This document shows positions 44,616-53,287 of a stretch of 64,000 nt of DNA, piece after piece; the first letter of the stretch is position 1, and the number at the start of each line of letters is the position of its first letter. A model generated the notes under the pieces. The model ran no database searches. It worked only from the letters and a program-made list of their open reading frames with translations, and had not been told where the DNA came from. The DNA comes from Cryomorpha sp963836915 (GTDB taxonomy: Bacteria > Bacteroidota > Bacteroidia > Flavobacteriales_D > Cryomorphaceae), in NCBI GenBank assembly GCA_963836915.1, contig CAWILH010000002.1, forward strand, positions 1,984,001 through 2,048,000, written 5' to 3'. The translations under genes were made by a program, and so were the position numbers.

Positions 44616-45926
44616 TTGCCCACGAATACGAAGCAATTGAAGAACAGTCTAACGAAGATTCTTGTACTAACTTATTATTTCGTTCCTGGCAACTTTGCTG
44701 GAAGTTATAGAGTCGCATCTTGGGTAAAATCACTACATCTCCATGGTTTCTATCCTGTAGTTATTACAAGACATTGGAACAAAAATGAATCTAAATTCAC
44801 AGGCTTAAGCAAGGAAACAAATATTGAAGTAAAGAAATATGACACGTACACACTTGTGCAGCTTCCTTACTTTGGGACTATTAGGGACCGGCTTGTATCT
44901 AAATATGGCACCAAATCGAATACAATTGGCAAGCTTTTTTCTCTTGTTCAATTGATTGGTCAAAATTTCAGTCTCAGATCTGTCGCATTCAAAAATATGT
45001 TTCAATATGCAGACGAATACCTGTATAAAAACCCTGACACGGGAATTGTCCTTACAAGTGGTAAACCATTCATTCTATTTCGATTTTGTTATCTTCTTAA
45101 GCGAAAGCACCCTCTGATCAAATGGATAGCAGACTATCGCGACCCATGGACATCTGAAACGAACGATAAAAAATCTTTGAAAGCTCAATTTTTCAGATAT
45201 CTCGATAAACCTTTTGAAAAAAAATGGCTTCAATCCGCAGATCAGATCATAACAGTATCTACTGGTGTCGCAGAAAGCATTAACTCAATCATATCCCACA
45301 GCAAGCCTATTGGAATTGTACAAAATGGGTTCGAAGACTTTTATGACTACACAACATTGGAAAAAGAGAATAATTTCTCTGTAGCCTATATTGGGACATT
45401 ATACCCAGAACAAAATATTGAGATTTTCATCAAAGGTTTCTTGGCTTTTTCGGAAGCCAACAAAGGAATAAGTACAAAGCTCAAGTTTTACGGTCTGGCC
45501 AATGATCCAAATCAGGTAAAACGTGTTCAAACTGCATTTCAAAAGAGAAATGAGCTCTTCGAAACTTTTGAGCGACAACCGAAAGAAGATTTAATGAAAC
45601 AAGTGGCCAAATCATCTTCTGTTCTTTTATGTGGAATGCCTGACAGAAAAGGCACTTACACCGCGAAACTCATGGACTATTTTGCTCTACGTAAAAATAT
45701 CTATTTGTGCCCTTCGGACAATGATGCGCTGCATGAGTTAATAACACAATCGCAAGCTGGGAGAATATTGAATACAGTCGAAGATGTTAAAATTAGGTTA
45801 CAACTGGATTTTAATGAATGGCTTGCAAACGGACTGGTTAAGTATACTGGCAATTACAATGTGATAAACAAGTTTAAGACAGATAACCAAGTAAAGAAGC
45901 TTGCAGAAATTTTAAATGAAGTCTAA
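44616..45926 (+). CDS. GT4-like glycosyltransferase with non-ATG start
   Basis: The frame has TTG codons at 44616 and 44637 but no ATG before the conserved start ILVLTYYFVPGNFAGSYR, so initiation is probably at one of these. Given as 436 residues from the first. Family features are WIADYRDPW, ADQIITVSTGVAESI, VQNGFEDF and ALRKNIYLCPSDNDALHELI, the donor-binding end. Proteins with this YRDPW motif are frequent in exopolysaccharide clusters. A damaged start codon is possible. The gene ends 24 bases before asnB and is the last clearly AT-rich gene. Confidence 0.82.
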   Translation: MPTNTKQLKNSLTKILVLTYYFVPGNFAGSYRVASWVKSLHLHGFYPVVITRHWNKNESKFTGLSKETNIEVKKYDTYTLVQLPYFGTIRDRLVSKYGTKSNTIGKLFSLVQLIGQNFSLRSVAFKNMFQYADEYLYKNPDTGIVLTSGKPFILFRFCYLLKRKHPLIKWIADYRDPWTSETNDKKSLKAQFFRYLDKPFEKKWLQSADQIITVSTGVAESINSIISHSKPIGIVQNGFEDFYDYTTLEKENNFSVAYIGTLYPEQNIEIFIKGFLAFSEANKGISTKLKFYGLANDPNQVKRVQTAFQKRNELFETFERQPKEDLMKQVAKSSSVLLCGMPDRKGTYTAKLMDYFALRKNIYLCPSDNDALHELITQSQAGRILNTVEDVKIRLQLDFNEWLANGLVKYTGNYNVINKFKTDNQVKKLAEILNEV

Positions 45927-45950
45927 ATTACACCAACTCATAAATTCTGA

Positions 45951-47759
45951 ATGTGCGGCATAGCAGGTATTTTCACTAACCGTCCGTTGACTGGACAAGA
46001 GATCACGCAATGCACTAGTCAGCTCCGCCATAGAGGTCCTGACGCATTTGGATCTTACATCACCCAAAACGATCACTTCGGATTAATACACACCCGTCTT
46101 TCGATTATTGACCTGTCATCAGCCGCTAACCAACCTTTCCACAGCGCAGACGGCAGGTATATCATGGTTTATAACGGCGAAGTGTACAACCACAGAGATT
46201 TGGCAAATAAGCACGCCCTATCGCTTAAAACAGGTAGTGATACCGAAGTCATTATTGAGCTCTTTGCACGCCTTGGGCCGAGCTTTGTATCCGAACTCAA
46301 TGGCATGTTTGCTTTGGCCATTTACGATACCCTGGACGAAAAGGTCTTCCTCTTTCGCGACCGTTTGGGCATCAAACCAATGTATTATACCATCGATGAA
46401 GGCTCCCTGGTCTTTGCCAGCGAACTCCCTACCATCCTCGCTGCCCTGCCCCCGACGTCGCCCAACACCGATGCTTTGGCCACTTACCTCCACCGGGGCT
46501 ATATCCCCGAACCGCTGACCGCCTACCAGGGCATCTATAAATTCCCTGCCGGGTCCTGGGCGGAGTTCAAAGATGGCCAAATCAAAACACATATTTTTTG
46601 GAAAGCAGCAGACCACATCCGAGGGGATGTAGAGTCCAACGAATTTAAGATCATTGGCGAAGTGCATGAACGCCTCCGCGAGTCCGTGCGCCTGCGCCTT
46701 ATGGCAGATGTACCTTTCGGTGCTTTTTTAAGTGGTGGAGCCGACTCGGGTCTAATTTCGGCCATTGCAGTGGAAATAAATCCAGGCCCTGTCAACACTT
46801 TTAATGTGGGGTTTGAAAACGCTGCTTTTGACGAAACACCCTACGCAAAAGCCATGGCTACGCATATCGGAGCACAGCACCACCACATTACCGTGTCCAA
46901 AAAAGAAGTGATGGAAAGCCTGAAAGAAGGCCTGAGCTTGGTAGGCGAACCCTTCGCTGATTCCAGTATCTTTCCTACAAGCGCAGTTTCCAAGTTTGCA
47001 TCACAACACGTAAAAATGGCACTCAGTGGCGATGGGGGCGATGAGCTATTTATGGGTTACGGGGCATACAACTGGGCAGAACGCTTCTCCAAACCAAGAG
47101 TGGCAACCTTAGGACGCCTAATTGCCGCCACTCTGCGTTTAAAAGGAGATGGACGATCAAGAAGGGCTGCAAACGTATTCGACTTTCGAAACAGGGACAA
47201 CATACACGCCCACATCTTCTCCCAAGAACAAAACCTGTTTTCAGCAAAAGAGATTGAAGCAATGACCGGCGCCGCTTTCACCGATCCATTTAACCCCGAC
47301 ATATTCAAATCACTTCCCCGTAAACTGACTCCTGCTGAAGAACAAGCTTTCTTCGACCTTACCAATTACCTAAAAGACGACCTTCTGGTAAAAGTAGACC
47401 GCGCAAGCATGCGCCACGGCCTTGAAGTGCGGGTACCTTTCCTTGACCATACCTTGGTGGAATACGCCATAAACATTGACCCCGCTATCAAAACCAAGAA
47501 CGGAGAAGCCAAATACCCCATTAAAAAGATCCTCGAAAAGTATTACCCAAATGAATTGATTTACCGGAAGAAATGGGGCTTTTCAATACCATTGGAATCT
47601 TGGTTAACAGATGCTCCCGAATTCTTTGACCACACCAACCTACCGGCCCAATACAAAGCAGCGTACGGCAATAATTTAAAGGCCTACCGAACCTATAAAA
47701 ACCGTTCATTTCTTTACAACAGGGTATACGCCTTAAAAGCACTATCGCCTTATATTTGA
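45951..47759 (+). CDS. asnB: Asparagine synthase (glutamine-hydrolysing)
   Basis: The 602-residue enzyme has the N-terminal nucleophile Cys2 (MCGIAGIF), a class II glutaminase domain (LSIIDLS, MVYNGEVYNH) and an ATP-pyrophosphatase loop SGGADS (261-266), followed by LSGDGGDELFMGY. AsnB paralogs inside glycan clusters often amidate uronic acids rather than make free asparagine. Uronic-acid donors are made by the wbp operon of this window, so this is possible but unproven. Codon composition is visibly richer in GC than the preceding genes, which marks the right edge of the AT-rich island. Confidence 0.92.
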   Translation: MCGIAGIFTNRPLTGQEITQCTSQLRHRGPDAFGSYITQNDHFGLIHTRLSIIDLSSAANQPFHSADGRYIMVYNGEVYNHRDLANKHALSLKTGSDTEVIIELFARLGPSFVSELNGMFALAIYDTLDEKVFLFRDRLGIKPMYYTIDEGSLVFASELPTILAALPPTSPNTDALATYLHRGYIPEPLTAYQGIYKFPAGSWAEFKDGQIKTHIFWKAADHIRGDVESNEFKIIGEVHERLRESVRLRLMADVPFGAFLSGGADSGLISAIAVEINPGPVNTFNVGFENAAFDETPYAKAMATHIGAQHHHITVSKKEVMESLKEGLSLVGEPFADSSIFPTSAVSKFASQHVKMALSGDGGDELFMGYGAYNWAERFSKPRVATLGRLIAATLRLKGDGRSRRAANVFDFRNRDNIHAHIFSQEQNLFSAKEIEAMTGAAFTDPFNPDIFKSLPRKLTPAEEQAFFDLTNYLKDDLLVKVDRASMRHGLEVRVPFLDHTLVEYAINIDPAIKTKNGEAKYPIKKILEKYYPNELIYRKKWGFSIPLESWLTDAPEFFDHTNLPAQYKAAYGNNLKAYRTYKNRSFLYNRVYALKALSPYI

Positions 47760-47766
47760 ACCCGCA

Positions 47767-49083
47767 ATGAACAAACGGGTGCTCTACCTTTCTTACGACG
47801 GGCTCACCGACCCCCTCGGACAAAGCCAAATCCTCCCCTATCTGGAAGGACTGTCCGAATTTGACTATCGATTCACCATTATCTCCTTCGAAAAAACGGG
47901 GCGTTTTGAAAATCTTAAAAAACGTATTCAGGAGCGATGCAAGAAGTCGAATATCGATTGGCATCCGTTGAGCTATACCAAGAACCCGCCCATTCTGTCA
48001 ACGCTCTACGACATTCAAGGCCTTCAAGAGCTGGCTGAAAAGCTGCATCGAAAAAAAGGCTTTGTACTCATTCATTGCCGTTCTTACCTCACCCCCATCG
48101 TTGCCCTACGGCTAAAAAAGAAATTTGCTATCCCCTTTATCTTTGATATGAGGGGCTTCTGGGCCGATGAACGGGTAGATGGAAATATATGGAATGTCGA
48201 CAACCCTATCTACAGAGCTATATACCGCTATTTCAAAATTAAGGAAAGGACTTTTCTCGAAGAAGCCGAGGCGGTGGTATCCCTTACCCATGCAGGAAAG
48301 GCTGAATTGGAGAACTGGTTTAATGAAAATCCGCTCTTTGGGGGCAATGAAAATTATTATAATTACGATCGCACCGCTGCAGTGCTCAAAAAAACATCGG
48401 TCATCCCCTGCAGTACCGATCTCGATCATTTTGACTTGCACCGGATCACCGCCAAGAAGCGCCAATGGCTCGGTGCCGTGCATGGCATCGATCCCAAACT
48501 GGAATACTTGGGCTACGTAGGGAGCCTGGGCACTTGGTATATGGCCGATGAGATGCTCAATCTCTATAGCCACCTGCTCCAGTCCCGGCCTAAACTTCGC
48601 TTCTTGATCCTTTCGCACGATAACCTCGACAGCCTGCGTGAGCGCGCCGCATTGCTCAACATCTCCCGCTCCTATATTATTCAAATCGCCGCCGAGCGAA
48701 AAGAAGTGCCAGCCCTGATGAGCATGATGGCGGCTTCGGTATTTTTTATCCTTCCGGCCTATTCCAAAAAGGCATCGAGCCCCACCAAGCAAGGCGAACT
48801 CATGGCCATGGGTATACCCGTGATCTGCAATGATAATGTGGGCGATACGGGCGAGATAGTCCGAAGGTACAATGCCGGCCATGTAGCCACCGGATTTGAC
48901 GATTCTGATTTTCAAGAGATCGCCGATCAATGGGATGCATTGATCCAACTGAACCCGGAAGAAATCCGCGAAGGTGCAAAAGAATACTTTTCGTTGGAGA
49001 AAGGGGTGGCTGCCTATGCGGAGATTTATGTAGCGATTCTCGCTAAAAAGGATGAAAATTCCCGGTCGATAATTTCTCGATAG
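47767..49083 (+). CDS. GT4-like glycosyltransferase
   Basis: The 438-residue product starts RVLYLSYDGLTDPLGQSQILPYL, a family signature, and has FDMRGFWADERVDG, VSLTHAGKAEL, VIPCSTDLDHF and SSPTKQGELMAMGIPVICND in the donor-binding domain. It is typical of exopolysaccharide and O-antigen loci of Bacteroidota. It begins eight bases after asnB. After its stop, 1.6 kb of repeats follow. Confidence 0.9.
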   Translation: MNKRVLYLSYDGLTDPLGQSQILPYLEGLSEFDYRFTIISFEKTGRFENLKKRIQERCKKSNIDWHPLSYTKNPPILSTLYDIQGLQELAEKLHRKKGFVLIHCRSYLTPIVALRLKKKFAIPFIFDMRGFWADERVDGNIWNVDNPIYRAIYRYFKIKERTFLEEAEAVVSLTHAGKAELENWFNENPLFGGNENYYNYDRTAAVLKKTSVIPCSTDLDHFDLHRITAKKRQWLGAVHGIDPKLEYLGYVGSLGTWYMADEMLNLYSHLLQSRPKLRFLILSHDNLDSLRERAALLNISRSYIIQIAAERKEVPALMSMMAASVFFILPAYSKKASSPTKQGELMAMGIPVICNDNVGDTGEIVRRYNAGHVATGFDDSDFQEIADQWDALIQLNPEEIREGAKEYFSLEKGVAAYAEIYVAILAKKDENSRSIISR

Positions 49084-49552
49084 GTATCGTGAATTCTCGG
49101 TAAATAATTGAATAGATGTTTTATCAAATGATCGCCCTATTGAATGACCGAAAATTGAAGGGTCGGAGTCATTGAAGGGTCGAAATTATGGATGTTGGTT
49201 ATCCGTCATACCCGATCTCCGTCATGACGAGTGGGCTGCGGACTTAGAAATTGACCAGCGGGTTTACACCCGCCGCAATAATCCTGTCGCCCCTAGGGGG
49301 CTTGCTTTGTTCAATCCCAAGGGATGGGGATCAAGATTTAAACAATGCGGTATAAGGATGTCGGTTATCCCGCATACCTAATCTCCGTCATGTCGAGTGG
49401 GCTGCGGACTTAGAAGTGCGGGCCGCAATAATCCTGTCGCCCCTAGGGGGCTTGCCTTGTTCAATCCCAAGAGATGGGGATCAGGATTAAAACAATGCGG
49501 CATAAGGATGTTGGTTATCCGTGGGCTGCGGACTTAGTAGTGCAGGCGCATT

Positions 49553-49978
49553 GCGCCCAGCAATTCTTAGTTCGTAGGTTGGTTCGAGACAGGAACACGC
49601 AATACTGTCCAAGGTCGAAAAGCCTTTTTTTTGCAAATCTGGGATCGATAAACCAAAGGCCGAACACATCCCAATTTACTCAAGGTTATACACCCCCGCC
49701 GGAATTTAATCTTTCCGCTTCTAGGAGCCTTATCTGCCGGCGGATAATTGCGGGGTGGAACATTGATCAGCGGGTTTGCACACGCCGCAATAATCCTGTC
49801 GCCCCTAGGGGGCTTGCCTTGTTCAATCCCAAGAGATGTGGCTACATGGTTCAAATTTGTGAAGAGTATGCTTCTAACGGGTTGACAAGTGCTGCAATAG
49901 TGATTGCGCCCCGAAGGGCTTGTATTATTCTATCCCAAGAGGTGTGAATCAAGATTTCAACAAGGCGGCATAAGGATA
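49553..49978 (+). repeat. Long direct repeat, first copy
   Basis: This stretch of about 426 bp, from GCGCCCAGCAATTC to GGCGGCATAAGGAT, is repeated almost identically at 50047-50470, an offset of 492-494 bp. It contains the GCCGCAATAATCC unit and a GCGCCCCGAAGGGC near-palindrome. Confidence 0.9.
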
Positions 49979-50046
49979 TTGGTTATCCGTCATACCGAAT
50001 CTCCGTCATGACGAGTGGGCTACGGACTTAGAAGTGCAGACGCATC

Positions 50047-50470
50047 GCGCCCAGCAATTCTTAGTTCGTAGGTTGGTTCGAGACAGGAACACGCGATACT
50101 GTCCAAGGTCGAAAAGCCTTTTTTTTGCAAACCTTGGAGCAATAAATCAAATGCCAAACACATCCAAATCTACTCAAGGTCTCACCCCAGCCGGAATTTA
50201 ATCTTTCCGCTTCTAGGAGCCTTGTCTGCCGGCGGATGATTGCGGGGTGGAACATTGATCAGCGGGTTTGCACACGCCGCAATAATCCTGTCGCCCCTAG
50301 GGGGCTTGCTTTGTTCAATCCCAAGAGATGTGGATACACGGTTCAAATTTGTGAAGAGTATGCTTCTAACGGGTTGACAAGTGCTGCAATAGTGATTGCG
50401 CCCCGAAGGGCTTGTATTATTCTATCCCAAGAGGTGTGAATCAAGATTTCAACAAGGCGGCATAAGGATG
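50047..50470 (+). repeat. Long direct repeat, second copy
   Basis: Second copy of the 49553-49978 sequence. The mismatches are scattered point changes and small indels, consistent with an old tandem duplication rather than an assembly duplicate. Confidence 0.9.
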
Positions 50471-50727
50471 TTGAGGTTTGATCCATTCAGATGACTTGCC
50501 GCGATGAAGTTAAGCTCCTGTGGGCGAGAAAACTTGTCTGCCCAAAAGGGGTTCCGGGCAATCTTGGAACTTGAGCCTTAGACGCCCCAGACGATTTAAA
50601 TAGCCTGCCCCATTCTTTTAGAAGTTGCGAACCTATGTAGTAGGTGCAAGCTATTTGGAAGGATCCAATAGCGTGATGGTGACGCTGTGTGCTTGCAGCT
50701 AAAAGCTTAAAGCTTATTTTCGCAGTC

Positions 50728-52132
50728 ATGTCTTTCCTGGATATACTGCTCATCGCTATTTACCTGCCGCTCTGTCTTTTTATCGGTAAGCGGGTTTTAA
50801 ATAAGCATCGCTATAATCCGCTGTACCGAAAGTGGTTTATGAAGGGGCTTTGGGCTAAGCTGTTGGGAGGTCTTGCCTTTGCTCTGGTCTATACCTATTA
50901 TTTTGAATATGGAGGCGATACCCGCGCCTATTTCAGGGATAGCTCGAAGGTGATCGAAGCATTATTTATAAGTCCAACAGCCTATTGGGAAGTACTTCAT
51001 CATCGCTTTGAAAATATCAGCTCTGGAGCTTTGGATATTTTGTTGCATATGTCCTTTCACGCAAAACAGGAATATTATGTGGTGAATTTCATGTCGCTGT
51101 TCAACCTATTTGGTTTTGGCAGCTATTTCTCCAGTACATTATTGGTGGCACTCTTCACCTACTGGGGCACTTGGCATTTCTTCTTGCTCTTGGTAGAGAA
51201 GTTTCCTAGGATAGAGAAGCAAATGGCCTTTGCAGCCCTCTTCGTGCCTTCCGTTTTCTTTTGGGGCTCGGGCATCGGAAAAGACTCACTCATTTTTTGT
51301 TCAGTTGGCCTTATTCTCTTTCACGTCAATCAAATTGCTTCGGGCAAATTCTGGCAAATCAAATCCTTGGTGATCATTGGTGCAGCATCTTATTTTATGT
51401 TCATTGTAAAGCCTTATGTGCTCATTTCGCTTTTGCCCGCGATAGCGCTCTGGCGCACTGTACACTTGCGTGATAAAATTAGAAATACCTACATCCGAGC
51501 AGCTGTGCTTCCATTGATCGGGGCAGGTTCCATTGTGGCGATGGTCTACACCCTTAATTTCATGGCACAGTATAATCAGCGGTACTCGGTAGATAGTTTT
51601 GTGGACACCGCACAAAGCATGCAAGGGTGGCATTACAAAGAAGGGCATAATACCGCTGAAGAGAATGGCAGAGGCTCAAGCTATACCCTAGGAGAATACG
51701 ATGAAAATTCATGGCAGGGCTTGCTTAAGATATTCCCAGCCGCAGTGAATGTAACGTATTTCAGGCCATATATCTGGGAAGTAAAAAATGCGGGAATGCT
51801 AGCACAAGCTATTGAGAGCCTGCTCTTCTTACTCTTTACGGTGCTAACTATCATAAAGGTTGGTTCACTTCAAGGTATACAGCTATATCTCGGGTGACTC
51901 TTTTTTGTTGATGTGCGTAGTTTTCGCCATTTTCTTTGGCTTCGCAGTAGGCTTTTCGTCCTATAACTTTGGTGCACTATCACGGTATAAAATCCCGGCG
52001 GTTCCGTTTTTTGTAGCCGCGCTCTTTATCCTTCGCCATAAGGCTTCTGAGTCGAAGAGAGTTCGGTATGAAAGAGTAAACTCTGAGAGATTGATGGGGA
52101 AATCGGAGCTTTTTCCCGGATATGCTACTTGA
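50728..52132 (+). pseudogene. Multi-pass membrane protein of glycan locus, frameshifted near its end
   Basis: From ATG 50728 the frame encodes about ten membrane spans, with ASYFMFIVKPYVLISLLPAIALW and a large loop (about 290-345). It then ends abnormally in VGSLQGIQLYLG at 51897. The +1 frame continues with a further span and SYNFGALSRYKIPAVPFFVAALFILRH, a conserved C-terminal signature of such proteins, ending at 52132. One base was probably gained or lost between about 51855 and 51895. Topology and neighbourhood suggest a repeat-unit polymerase or a related membrane glycan enzyme, but I recognise no specific family. The minisatellite begins at its stop codon. Phase variation or sequencing error are alternatives to decay. 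Confidence 0.75.
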
Positions 52133-52133
52133 C

Positions 52134-52692
52134 GGTTGATAATAGATACTGGACAATTGATACTGGACGATTGATAATGGACAATTGATAATGGACAATT
52201 GATAATGGACAATTGATAATGGACAGTTGATAATGGACAGTTGATAATGGACAATTGATAATGGACAATTGATAATGGACAATTGATGATGGACGATTGA
52301 TAATGGACAATTGAAAATGGACAATTGATAATGGACAATTGATGATGGACGATTGATGATGGACGATTGATGATGGAAAATTGATAATTGATAATGGACA
52401 ATTGAAAATGGACAATTGATGATGGACGATTGATGATGGACGATTGATGATGGACAGTTGATAATGGACAATTGATAATGGACAATTGATAATGGACAAT
52501 TGATAATGGACAATTGATGATGGACGATTGATAATGGACAATTGATAATGGACAATTGATGATGGACGATTGATGATGGACGATTGATGATGGAAAATTG
52601 ATAATTGATAATGGACGATTGATAATGGACAATTGATGATGGACGATTGATGATGGACGATTGATGATGGATAATGGACAATTGATGATGGA
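52134..52692. repeat. 14-nt minisatellite (GGACAATTGATAAT)
   Basis: Close to forty head-to-tail units of GGACAATTGATAAT and its variants (GGACGATTGATGAT, GGACAGTTGATAAT) fill 560 bp. The period is 14 nt, with a few shortened units. Because 14 is not a multiple of three and stops are rare in one orientation, long spurious frames appear on the minus strand. The array separates the frameshifted membrane protein from a four-helix-bundle gene. Confidence 0.95.
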
Positions 52693-52739
52693 TGTTTGGG
52701 GGTTAGTTAAGATAGATGATTGGGAATAAAACAGGGGAT

Positions 52740-53090
52740 ATGAAGGAAAATGTGGTTAAGGACAAGAGTTTTGCATTTGCCTTGAAGGTTGTTGCGTTAT
52801 ATAAAGATGTGGTTAGGGATAAAAAAGAATACGTCCTATCGAAGCAATTTCTAAGGTCGGGTACTGCCATTGGAGCCATGGTTCGTGAATCTGAACACGC
52901 TCAGAGCAAGGCTGACTTTATTCACAAGCTCTCCATTGGCTTAAAGGAGGCCAACGAAGCGCAATATTGGTTGGATCTTATGATGCAGAGCGGTTATTTG
53001 GAACCCAAAATCTATCAAACTATTGATACTGATTTAAAAGAGCTACTTAGGCTTCATATTGCGATAATCAAGTCGAGCAAGGGGATTTGA
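52740..53090 (+). CDS. Four-helix-bundle protein (intact)
   Basis: From ATG 52740 the product has 116 residues: VVKDKSFAFALKVVALYKDV, VLSKQFLRSGTAIGAMVRESEHAQSKADFIHKLSIGLKEANEAQYWLDLM and LLRLHIAIIKSSK. These are the four helices of the 23S-IVP/bAvd-like family. It belongs to a different subfamily from the pseudogene at 927-1301. An ATG eight codons upstream (52716) is possible. Function is unknown; relatives are basic and may bind nucleic acid. The gene is enclosed by the GGACAATTGATAAT array upstream and related TTGATAATTGACAA units downstream. Confidence 0.88.
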   Translation: MKENVVKDKSFAFALKVVALYKDVVRDKKEYVLSKQFLRSGTAIGAMVRESEHAQSKADFIHKLSIGLKEANEAQYWLDLMMQSGYLEPKIYQTIDTDLKELLRLHIAIIKSSKGI

Positions 53091-53158
53091 TAATTGATAA
53101 TTGACAATTGATAATTGACAATTGATAATTGATAATTGATAATGGATAATGGATGATG
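53087..53158. repeat. Short TTGATAATTGACAA array downstream of the four-helix-bundle gene
   Basis: Units TTGATAA and TTGACAA, related to the upstream 14-nt array and in the same orientation, start within the stop codon of the four-helix-bundle gene and end in AATGGATAATGGATGATGG. Confidence 0.9.
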
Positions 53159-53247
53159 GGGTATTTGATGTTCATAGATCTTAGAAATTGAATGTAGGAT
53201 TTTGAAGGAATTCAGAGAAACAGGAGCGAGAAGGTCAGCTACACCCG

Positions 53248-53273
53248 ATAATTGTCAATTTTCAATTATCAAT
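53248..53273. repeat. Inverted copy of the TTGATAATTG repeat
   Basis: ATAATTGTCAATTTTCAATT is the reverse complement of the downstream array words. It lies just before the next glycosyltransferase start and closes the four-helix-bundle unit with opposite polarity, as at 1385-1410. Confidence 0.75.
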
Positions 53274-53287
53274 GAACCATCGGTTGA

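Larger units (their letters stand above)
49084..50727. repeat. Repeat-rich non-coding block between glycan genes
   Basis: The block consists of shuffled, imperfect repeats, and I see no real gene. A segment of about 50 bp (GCCGCAATAATCCTGTCG, then a CCCCTAGGGG palindrome, then TTCAATCCCAAG) occurs four times, starting near 49272, 49432, 49784 and 50276. Larger duplications are listed separately. The final 250 bases before the membrane-protein gene are unique and include AAGCTTAAAGCTT. Confidence 0.88.

Noticed and set aside
48112..48948. 278-codon minus-strand open frame
   Set aside because: It lies wholly antisense to a convincing glycosyltransferase gene and shows no recognisable domain. 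It is a codon-bias shadow.
49474..50439. Frames containing WNIDQRVCTRRNNPVAPRG in both long direct repeats
   Set aside because: They derive from the GCCGCAATAATCC repeat and are truncated differently in each copy.
51961..52681. Long minus-strand open frames of 138-233 codons repeating SIINCPLSIVHYQ
   Set aside because: They are translations of the 14-nt minisatellite in three frames. No initiation signal or non-repeat domain supports them.
52134..52692. CRISPR array
   Set aside because: The repeats are contiguous 14-mers without unique spacers, and no cas gene is present.
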